Source: Sapria himalayana (lineage: Eukaryota > Streptophyta > Magnoliopsida > Malpighiales > Rafflesiaceae). Taken from it: 64,000 bases of DNA. The notes beneath the pieces are model-generated. The model searched no databases. It was not told the DNA's origin and worked only from the letters and a program-made list of their open reading frames with translations. The stretch's first letter is position 1. Each line of letters opens with the position of its first letter. Shown here one piece after another: positions 35,137 through 43,337 of this stretch. A program made the translations under genes and the position numbers. The stretch is from the NCBI GenBank assembly GCA_029783825.1, contig JAREIK010002034.1, positions 1,134,112 to 1,198,111 of the forward strand. The letters run 5' to 3'.

Positions 35137-36500
35137 TTAAACATTATGGATAGATTTAGCCCGAGCTCTAGTGGTACAGTTTGAATTATATGATTTATTT
35201 AGGTGTTTTTTCATGTTTATAGGTTTTTAAAGGGCACTTAACTCTTCGCTTTTTCCATATTCCCACTCCCTACTTAGCTGGACGACCATTATTTTAATTT
35301 CCTCCATGGCCCATTCTTTGTTTCCAGTTTTATTTTTAATTCTACCAATGTCTATATCATCTTTTGTGGTTTTTACAAACTCAGCTTCTTCCTCTCTTTT
35401 ATCTATATCGATGCCACTTCTAACTTCTAACTCCTATTCCGAGCTATTAGCTATCTCCACTGCCCAACTCTTCATGCCCTCACTTTTTTTTCTATTATCA
35501 AATCTTCCCTTCCTTACTCTTTTATTTATTTTTGCAATTTTTAAAATTAATTCATGGGTTCTATTTTTTTCCTCACTATCTACTTCTTCCCTCACTACTT
35601 TCCTAGGGGGAACATATTCTACAAGTTCTAATCCAGCTCCCTCTTTGCTAAAGTTCAGTTCACTGGGCTGGGAGGGTTTTATTCTATATTGAGCTTCTTC
35701 CCTCCCTTTGCCTACCATAGGTCCTGGCCACTGTTCAGCATGTTTGTTTTTAACCAAACATATATCATAGTTATGCCCAAGTTTATAACAGTATGTGCAA
35801 TAATGAGGGAGATTTTTTGGAATGATTTCTTGCCATAATCCATCTCCATCCTTGCTACCAATCCATATTCGGTGAGGACTATGATGCAGCAGATTAACTT
35901 CAATGCATAGCCGAGCTACACTCGGCCGAGATAAGGTTGCAGTAGCACCATCCAACAAGAGAGGAGTGCCCACAGCATGCACAATATGGAATAGGGAGAA
36001 CTTATCAAAGAGATGAATAAGGAGCATAGGTAGGAGAAATCATACCGGGGCCAATGGAGACTCCTATTTGGCAGAGAATGCAGGCGTCCATCTGAATGCT
36101 CTAATGAGGTAACCCATGATGTACCAAACACCCTTTAGCCAGATTCTATGAAAATCTTACTAAGTGAACAGTTGCACGAGGACATGCTTAGCGTCAAGAA
36201 CTCCTATTTTTATCAATCCCTTAAGCTTAAGGGATGCAAAGAAGGCTCTAATGTCTTCAATCTGAGGTCTCCCGTGTGAAAACTTGCCAACCACGGTGAA
36301 TTTATGTGCTTCTATAAGCATAGCCATGTATGTCGGGGAGAACTCAACTGAGGGTTCCCCATTTTTTTTACCGAGAACTCAACTGAGGGTTCCTTATTTT
36401 TTTACCGAGAACTCAACTGAGGGTTCCCCATTTTTTTTACCGAGAACTCAACTGAGTGTTCCCCGTTTTTTTTACCGAGAACTCAACTGAGGGTTCCACG
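35137..36500 (-). pseudogene. LINE D ORF1 (DUF4283, zinc knuckle)
   Basis: N-terminal part EPSVEFSPTYMAML, then HKFTVVGKFSHGRP at about 36.27 kb, broken by stops near 36160. The main frame 36027-35434 (197 residues) starts inside the DUF4283-type region (LLIHLFDKFSLFHIVHAVG, LLDGATATLSRPSVARLCIEV when joined across short breaks) and carries the zinc knuckle CTYCYKLGHNYDIC. A charged tail follows. The downstream frame is open except for one stop and ends CTTRARAKSIHNV with the stop at 35139-35137, overlapping the ORF2 start. The N-terminal coding segment is expanded into 35-bp tandem repeats (36338-36500). Confidence 0.8.
36338..36500. repeat. five tandem copies of a 35-bp unit
   Basis: The phrase GAGAACTCAACTGAGGGTTC starts at 36338, 36373, 36407, 36442 and 36477 (34-35 bp spacing), separated by CC(A/C)..TTTTTTTACC spacers. 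In the LINE D sense strand the unit encodes GEPSVEFS, the conserved N-terminal strand of ORF1 (LINE A has EEPSIFFS). Because 35 is not a multiple of 3, each copy changes the frame. Confidence 0.9.
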
Positions 36501-36639
36501 TGTAAAAAACGAGAACCCTCCTATTTTTAACATGTCGTAGTTCTGCTAATAATAGCAGAACTCAACTGAGGGATTTACTCATAGCTTCCTCGACATATGA
36601 TTTTGTAGGCATAGACATATTATAAGAGGTACGATTTTG
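36501..36639. other. D/E head-to-head junction with an 8-bp hairpin
   Basis: Contains GTTCTGCT AATAAT AGCAGAAC (36539-36560), a perfect inverted repeat, next to another ACTCAACTGAGGG half-unit. No coding assignment. Confidence 0.6.
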
Positions 36640-39600
36640 AACTGAACCGTTGGTGGAAAGAATTCAGCTAGAACATTATAAAACTCTTTTAGGATTTAAT
36701 CACGGTTATGCTAATAATAATGAAAAAATCTGGATAATGTGGAAAAATAATTTAGGTATAAAAATATTAAAAGAAACTAATCAATTGATAAACCTGAGTT
36801 TAAGTTAGAATGAAAATGAAATAATAACGATAGTTTATGCCAAATATAAAAGAGATGAGAGAAAAAAATTATGGGAGAAAATGAGAAAAATAGTCATGGA
36901 AAATAAGCCCTGGATTATAGGTGGAGACTTTAATACGGTTAGAAATCTTTATGAAAAGAAGGGTGGTAGAACACCTAATAAGCGAGGGATGGATCACTTT
37001 AATGACATAATAAATAAAACTAATTTAATAGAAGCTAAATTTACTGGCTCATCTTTTACTTGGTGCAATAACTGGAAAAAGAAAGGCACAATATGGGCAA
37101 GATTAGACAGAGTTTTATTTAATTATAAATGGTTAGAGAAATTCGGTTCTACAGAGGTGAAACATTTATATAGAACCTGCTCCGATCACAGCCCTTTATT
37201 GATTTTTATTAAAAAGACAACCTTCACAGGAGGCTCCTTTAGATTCCAAAACTTTTGGTGTTTACATCATGGATTCTTGAAGATGATAAAGGATTCCTGG
37301 AACATAGAGGTAATAGGAAACCCCATGCAAGTCCTAAATAATAAATTGAGTAGATTAAAAGTTGAATTAAAAAAATGAAATAAGGACACATTTGGGGATA
37401 TAATTAAAAATATAAAAGAGGCAAAAGAGTTGGTATAAAAAAATGAAATAGAATTTGAAATAGATCAAAACATAAATAATACAAGTGCCCTTAGCAAGGC
37501 ACAAGCAGAATTAAAATTAAAACTCTTAATGGAAGAAGATTTTTGGAAGAAAAAATCGAAAATCAAATGGCTTAAAGAAGGAGATAAAAACACAAAATTT
37601 TTTCAAAAAGCAGCTAAGTTAAAATATCAAAAACATAGAATTAGGGGTATAAAAAATAATGAGGAATGGTTTGAAAAAGATTTAGATAAACAAAATTATT
37701 CTGCAAACTTTTTTGAAAATCATTTATGTTGAAAAGTGAACTAAAAGGAAACTCACTTATACAAAACATAGAAAATAAAATCACTTCATAGGATAATAAT
37801 ATGCTAATTAAATTCCCTGAAGAAGAAGAAATTAAAACATCTATTTATAGTATGAACAAAGACAATGCAGCTGGCCCAGATAGATGGAACAATTGTTTTT
37901 TTCAGGTTTGTTGGGAAATAATAAAAAAAGACCTAGAAAAAACTATAAATAGCATTTTCTGTGGTGCTAAAATAGGAAAGAAATGGGGTAGTTTTCATAT
38001 TATTCTCATTCCAAAAGTAGAAAACCCATAGACGGAAAGATTTCAGGCCAATTAGCCTTTGTAATTCAATATATAAAAGCTTAGCCAAAATTCTGCAAAA
38101 TAGATTAGATTTGTTTTTGCCTAAAATTATTTCCTGGAGAACAAACTGATTTTATGAAAAACAGATTAATTATGGAAAACATTTACTTGGCTAAAGAAAT
38201 GTGCAGAGAAATAGGATCCAAAACAAGAGGTCATAATGTAATAATAAAGCTAGATCTATCCAAGGCATTTGATAGGGTAGAATGGAGCATTCTCTGTTCA
38301 ATAATGAGAAAAATGGATTTCTCTGAAACATGGATAGATCTGATTTACAGATGTATATCAATTACATGGGTTAGAATTATAACAAATGGAAGTGTAGGAA
38401 AGGAAATAAAGTCAATTAGAGGTTTAAGACAAGGTGACCCGCTTTCGCCTTCACTATTTAATATTTATCTGGAACTCATGATAGTTAATCTTAAAAATAA
38501 AATGATGAATGACATGATAGGTACATTTAGACAGCCGAAGAATACTCCACTTGTAAGTTGCTTGGCATATGCTGATGATGTAATGATATTCACAAATGGA
38601 AGTTGTAAATAATTACATAACCTGATAAATTTATTAAAATGCATGGAGGAAGAAACTGGTCAAAAATTAAATAAAAGAAAATGTCAATATATGATATCTC
38701 ACAAAGCCCCAATGGCTTTATCATATAGAATTAAAAATATTGCAGGTTGCTCTCGAAAAAAATGAGAAATGATTTATTTGGGTTGTCCGATATATGAAGG
38801 GAAACTCAAAATAGAATACTTAGAATTCTTAATAAATAAACTAAAAAAGAAAATCACAGGTTGGAAGGAGGAATGTTTAAGTATGGGGGGTAGAATAACA
38901 TTAATAAAATATGTTTTAGAAAGTTTAATAATGCATAATATTATGATTATTCAGCCTTCAAGCAATCTTATTAAAGAAATTGAAAAAGAATTAGCTAATT
39001 TTTTGTGGGGTAAAAAAGAGGGTAAACATAAACTGTACCGGAAAAAATGGAGAGATTTATGTTACCCTGTTCAAGAAGTGGGATTAGGCTTTGTCAATAT
39101 CATTGACTTAGCTAAAGCAGAGGCAAGTAAGAGATGGTAGATTTTAAAAGAAAATGAAAGTTTATTGTCCAAATTTATGCAGGCAAAATACTGCATAAAG
39201 AATGATATCAATAAAGTTAAAAACAAAAGTAAGAGTTCACAGATTTGGAATCAAATGCTAAAACAAAAGGAATTAGTTGAAAAACATTCTAAGAACACGA
39301 AAAAAGGATGGAGATGGATTTTGAGCCCAGAAGAAACATTTTCCCTTAAAACAGTGTAAAATGTTCTAAGAAAAAAGAAAAAAGAACAAATACTATTCAA
39401 ATGGGCTTGAAAAAAATGATAATCTACAAAAAATTAAAACTTTTATGTAGAAAGTTTTATCTAATATTATCCCAATCAATAATAATTTAAAGAAGAAAGG
39501 ATTCAGTTAGTTTCTAGATGCGAATGTTGTTTAAATGAGATTGAAACATTGGATCACCTCCTTTCACATGGGAGAATAGTAGCAGAAATATGGAAAAGGT

Positions 39601-40451
39601 TAGGATTAGAAATGCAGATGAAATATGAACATCTCACCTTAAAATGTAGGCTTAAAAAATGGTGTAACTCAAAAGTTCTCAGCTCGGCACAGAAATGGAT
39701 TAAACGCAATGTTCCTTTAATAGTTATCTGGTACATCTGGAAGGCCAGAAATAAAAGTAGATTTGAAGGAATCAATATGATGATAGAAGATATTTGGAAA
39801 TAAATAAAAGAGGAAACAAGTAGAATTTCAGAGATATGCCCTATAATAACTCAAGGTACGAAGATGGATAAGGATACCTTACATTTTTGGAACTTAAAAG
39901 AAAAATCGTTAAAGCAATTTAAAACAATAAGTATAAGATGGGAAAAACCAGCTAAAGGAAGGTTAACTTTAAATACAGATTGTAGTTTCGATAGAGATAT
40001 GGGAGAAGTAGGAGGAGGAGAAGCGATAAGAAACTCTGAGGGAAAGTTAATCTTAGCTTTCACAAGGAAATTGCAAGCATCGTCAGTTCTGCATGCCAAA
40101 ATAGTAACATTAAGAGAGGGGATAAGAATATGTATAAACTTAGATATAAAGAATATAGATATTCAAATTGATTCAAAAATTGTGGTAAATTTAATTAAAA
40201 AATAGACAATTATGTGGAAATTTGAAAATGATATAGAAGAAATTCTACACGAAATAAACTCTCTAGGTTACTCTATAAAACACATCTTTAGGGAAGCCAA
40301 TGCCTTGGCAGATGCATTAGCCAAAGATGGGAGGAAGATAGGAGATCAGGAATATAAGGAAGAAAGCTTACCAAAAAAGTATATTGGTATTATAAAATTA
40401 GATAGTAAGGATTTTCCTTATATTAGGAAAATTAAAAATAACAGTTTTTAG
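36640..40451 (+). pseudogene. LINE E ORF2: endonuclease, RT, zf-RVT, RNase H
   Basis: Endonuclease from about 36680 (YANNNEKIWIMWKNN, then WIIGGDFN in the frame 36881-37378, FTWCNN, ARLDRVLF, CSDHSPLL). Linker with stops to 37732. RT in 37801-38031 (NAAGPDRWN), 38154-38612 (KLDLSKAFD 32-40, GLRQGDPLSPS 90-100, YADD 139-142) and 38769-39140 (thumb). Connection 39165-39359. The zinc-binding part carries CECCLNEIETLDHLLSHG at about 39520-39570, across a frame change. RNase H 39864-40205 and 40212-40451 (LNTDCS, IQIDSK, HIFREANALADALAKDG) is split by one TAG at 40203-40205. Many interruptions are single stops rather than large gaps, so this copy is younger or less eroded than C. Confidence 0.9.
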
Positions 40452-41829
40452 TTTATAAGTTTCATTTCGGGTACCCTGTATAATGATCAATAAATAGAGA
40501 AAAGCTTTCACATTCAATGTATCATCCTGGTCCTGAAGGGTGTTTACTAGGATGGTTGGAGCAACTGCAATAGGTTCAGCAGGTAAGGTTGTATTATGGT
40601 TTGCATTGCGGTTCTTTCTTTGTTTTACAGGCTGTAAAGAAAGAAGCATCTCAGGGCTAACTAGAAAGACTATTATTGGGTGGGGTCCTTAAGAATAGGG
40701 TAGAGTATATAACGGTAGGTACATCTTTTTTTGCAATAAGTGCATGAAAAAGATGCAAAGCTGGACAGAAGACAGAAAGTGCCTGCTGAGTTCTAATTTC
40801 AGTTTCTTCTAATATGTTTATGGAGTCTATGTTACTAGAAGTCTGTAACTTTATAAGTCTGTGTTACTTTGAATTTAAGTGTCTGCTGTGTTATTTTAGA
40901 AAGGTTGCTAGAAGTCTGTAAGTTTTAGTCGGGATGTGTTAAAAATGTGTATAGAGTCTATGTAAAGTAATGTAAAAGTAGGATAAAATATGATCAAAGA
41001 GGATTAAGAATGGAAGAGGGCAACGCTAGGCAAGGAATCTTTTTTCAGATCAAAGAGATGGAACAAATTCAGAAATTGCTGGGGATAGCATAATGGCCAA
41101 CAACAGGATAATTTAACATCGCAAGCAAGGAGGAATAAAAAGTCTCTTCTGATTTTTACTGATTGGAATATGAAGGGTTAGGTGGGTAAATGGGCTTCTC
41201 TATTACGGGGATATGATGCATTTGATTTTATGCAGGCTAGAGAGTTTGTAGGTAAAGCAGAAATTTAAAAAGTAAAAGCCTTTGCTCCGTAGCAATCAAC
41301 TCACACACTCGGAAGGATAGGTCGCATATTAGCTCAAAGATTATTTGAAAGGGAGCAGTCTCTTGCTAGGCAGAAAGTGTAATTCAAAAGAAGCAGACTA
41401 CTATAGTTAAGGCGGGACACATTTAAGAGGCTGTAGAATTGAAGCACAAAGATTTAAAGATTACGCATCACATGCCATTAAAGAGGCATGGACTATTGAT
41501 AAAGATTACAGAAATTATAGAAAGATGCATGACAATGAATGATACACCTTTGGAAAGAATGGAGGAAATCATCAAAAAGTAGTAACATTCATCATAAAGC
41601 TATCCATTATCACTTGAAAGAATAATTAATACCCAAGAAAGCTCAAAGAAAAGAATACATGAATCCCACAAACATACTTCTAATAGATTTATACATTTCT
41701 AGATGGATGTAAACTTAGTGTTTTTTAATTCTACAATGGGTGTAAGAAGGTCATGGGTAGATGTTAGCTTGTGAAAATGATATTCCTCCACCAAAAGAGA
41801 TAGTTATAATTAATAAATAAAACTTTATA
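40452..41829 (+). other. LINE E 3' UTR
   Basis: Non-coding, 1.37 kb. It holds a decayed copy of the family stem-loop (40523-40544), TTGCTAGAAGTCTG-type motifs at about 40.84-40.92 kb, and the terminal block with ATTCCTCCACCAAAAGAGA at 41782-41800. Confidence 0.7.
40523..40544 (+). promoter_or_regulatory. 3'-UTR stem-loop of LINE E (decayed)
   Basis: CATCC, then loop TGGTCCTGAA, then GGGTG. The 5-bp stem includes one G-T pair. It lies about 70 bases after the ORF2 stop. The loop differs in one base from LINE A. Confidence 0.6.
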
Positions 41830-41848
41830 AAAGAAGAAGAAGAAGAGT

Positions 41849-41935
41849 TTTTTTAAAAAAATTTCGCTCTCAAGTTCTAGAGAGAGAAACACAATTTTTA
41901 GAGAGAGAAACAACAATTTTCTTCTACGGGGATTT
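41849..41935 (+). other. sequence after LINE E tail matching the LINE C leader
   Basis: TTTTTTTAAAAAAATTTCGC, then CTCAAGTTCTAGAGAGAGAA and a second TAGAGAGAGAAAC. The same order is found (minus strand) between the tail of LINE D and ORF1 of LINE C at 29640-29579. After about 41935 the similarity ends. Confidence 0.7.
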
Positions 41936-42029
41936 AATCAATTGAATAATAGCAGAACAAGCTATTATTAATATAGAACAAGCTAGAACATTATAAAAGA
42001 CTATAAATTCACCGACAAACATGTTATAA

Positions 42030-42091
42030 GCTAAAGTAATAGTAGTACTAGCAGCATTATTTGCAATAATAGCCGTAGTAGCAATAGTAGC

Positions 42092-42129
<38 letters not shown>

Positions 42130-42171
42130 CAGCATTACTAGTAGTAGTAGTCGTAGGAGAAATAGTAGTAG
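42030..42171. repeat. (TAG)n microsatellite, left part
   Basis: TAG/GTA triplets with interruptions; the purest part is 42096-42129. Confidence 0.9.
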
Positions 42172-42869
42172 TAGAGGTGTCGAACGGGCTGGGCCGGCCT
42201 AACCCAGCACAAGGCACGACACGATTTGGCCGTGCCTGGGCTGGCCCGGCAGGAGAATTTCCTGTGCTCGGGCTCGTGCCATGCCCGACCACGGCACTAT
42301 CATGTTGTGCCATGCCAAGGCCAACCAGGCCTTGTGCCGTGCCTGGCCCGACATAGTTAATTGGCCCGTTGGCATGGTACCATGTCGAAACAAATTTTTT
42401 AAAAAAATCAGGGTTACGAGGGCACCGAAACCCTAATTTTTTTTAAAAAATTAGGGTTTTGGGCACACCTGAATCCTATTTTTTTTTAAATTAGGGTTTT
42501 GGGCGTGCCGAAATCCTAATTTTTTTTAAATTAGAGTTTCAAGCATGCCGAAATCCTAATTTTTTTTAAATTAGGGTTTCGGGCGCGCCAAAACTCTAAT
42601 TTTTTTTTAATTAGAGTTTCGGGCGCGCCAAAATCCTAATTATTTTTAAATTAGGATTTTGGGTGCGCCGAAATCCTATTTTTTTTTTAAATTAGGGTTT
42701 TGGGCACGCCGATACCCTACTTTTTTTAAAATTTAGGGCGGATCGTGCCGCGGGCCCGTGCTGAGTTGAACTCCACAAAACCATGTCGTGCATGTCCTGA
42801 CACGAAATCATGCTCGGGCCTGAAAAAAATGGGCCGGGCCAGCCCAGCACGTCCCGTTTGACACCTCTA
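42172..42869. mobile_element. non-autonomous hAT-type element, GC-rich ends
   Basis: Terminal inverted repeats TAGAGGTGTCGAACGG (42172) and CCGTTTGACACCTCTA (to 42869), one mismatch in 16. Flanks are AGTAGTAG on both sides, an 8-bp duplication as expected for hAT, although it lies inside a TAG repeat and so could be chance. The arms are rich in GGCCCGGC/GTGCC motifs with internal inverted complementarity. The centre (about 42415-42735) has about eight tandem 46-bp units of the form CGCCGAAATCCTAATTTTTT + AAATTAGGGTTT. No transposase. Confidence 0.8.
42415..42735. repeat. about eight tandem 46-bp units inside the hAT element
   Basis: Each unit has CCTAA, a T/A-rich run, then TTAGGGTTT or TTAGAGTTT and a GGGCGCGCC-like GC block. 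Each can fold on its own (CCTAA with TTAGG). AAACCCTAA / TTAGGGTTT is identical to the plant telo-box core. Confidence 0.8.
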
Positions 42870-43103
42870 AGTAGTAGTAGTGATAGTTGTTGTTGTTGAT
42901 GTTGTATTAGTAGTAGTGGTAGTTGTTATTGTTGTTGTTGATGTTGTATTAGTAGTAGTAGTAGTAGTAATTTTAGTAGCAGCAGTTGTTGTTTTTGTTG
43001 TTGTTGTTGTTATTGTAGAAGTAGTAATAGTAGAAGTAGCAGTAGTAGTATTAGTAGCATTATGAGAAATAGTAATTGTATGAGCAGCAGTAGTTGTTGT
43101 TGT
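42870..43103. repeat. (TAG)n/(TTG)n microsatellite, right part
   Basis: GTA and GTT triplet runs continuing the microsatellite on the other side of the hAT insertion, up to the left LTR. Confidence 0.85.
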
Positions 43104-43337
43104 TGTGAAATATAGGGAAAAAATGATTAAATAAATAATATGATTTTTTTCTAGAAAAATAGGCATAATGGTAATTTTGTAATAAGAAAAATAATTTAAA
43201 AATTTTAGAACTCTAATGATAAAATGGATTTCATCATTGAATTTGTCTTGGAAAATATGGCTACGATGACAAATTTCGTCAAATTATAAGAAAGTTAGAA
43301 TTTAGTTATTTTTTTTTAAAATTTTATTTAATTATTA

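Larger units (their letters stand above)
31197..35144 (-). pseudogene. LINE D ORF2: endonuclease, RT, zf-RVT, RNase H
   Basis: ATG at 35144-35142, first residues MFKFLYWNVRGI (endonuclease N-terminus), then a C29 tract that puts the frame off by one or two bases. Endonuclease continues in 34992-34603 (WIIGGDFN) and, in broken frames, to CSDH near 34455. Linker in 34446-34096 and 34071-33874. RT 33696-32377. Zinc-binding domain from 32384 to about 31860 (FASRCECCL). RNase H from about 31690 (LNTDGSFDRN, AGGGGA) to 31529-31197 (IQLDSK, HIYREANVLADKLAKEG). Same domain order as LINE A. Stops and frameshifts separate most domains. Confidence 0.9.
29641..36500 (-). mobile_element. LINE D, plant L1 type, near full length
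   Basis: About 6.8 kb: ORF1 from about 36500, ORF2 35144-31197, 3' UTR, terminal block (29745-29686) and AAGAAG-type tail (29685-29641). Its tail abuts the leader of LINE C. Its 5' side is a set of 35-bp tandem repeats, then LINE E in the opposite orientation. It has the longest intact RT frame in the window. Confidence 0.85.
36640..41860 (+). mobile_element. LINE E, plant L1 type, 5'-truncated in the endonuclease
   Basis: About 5.2 kb on the plus strand: ORF2 from the first third of the endonuclease to the RNase H stop (40451), 3' UTR, terminal block (41750-41810) and an AAGAAGAAG tail (41830-41848). ORF1 is absent. Protein similarity places it closest to LINE A, although the two lie in opposite orientation about 20 kb apart. 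Confidence 0.85.

Noticed and set aside
36338..36500. centromeric or satellite repeat
   Set aside because: Only five copies, and the unit is a duplicated piece of LINE ORF1 coding sequence.
41924..42313. 129-codon minus-strand frame with poly-Thr/Ala
   Set aside because: Combines the TAG microsatellite and the GC-rich hAT arm; no protein family.
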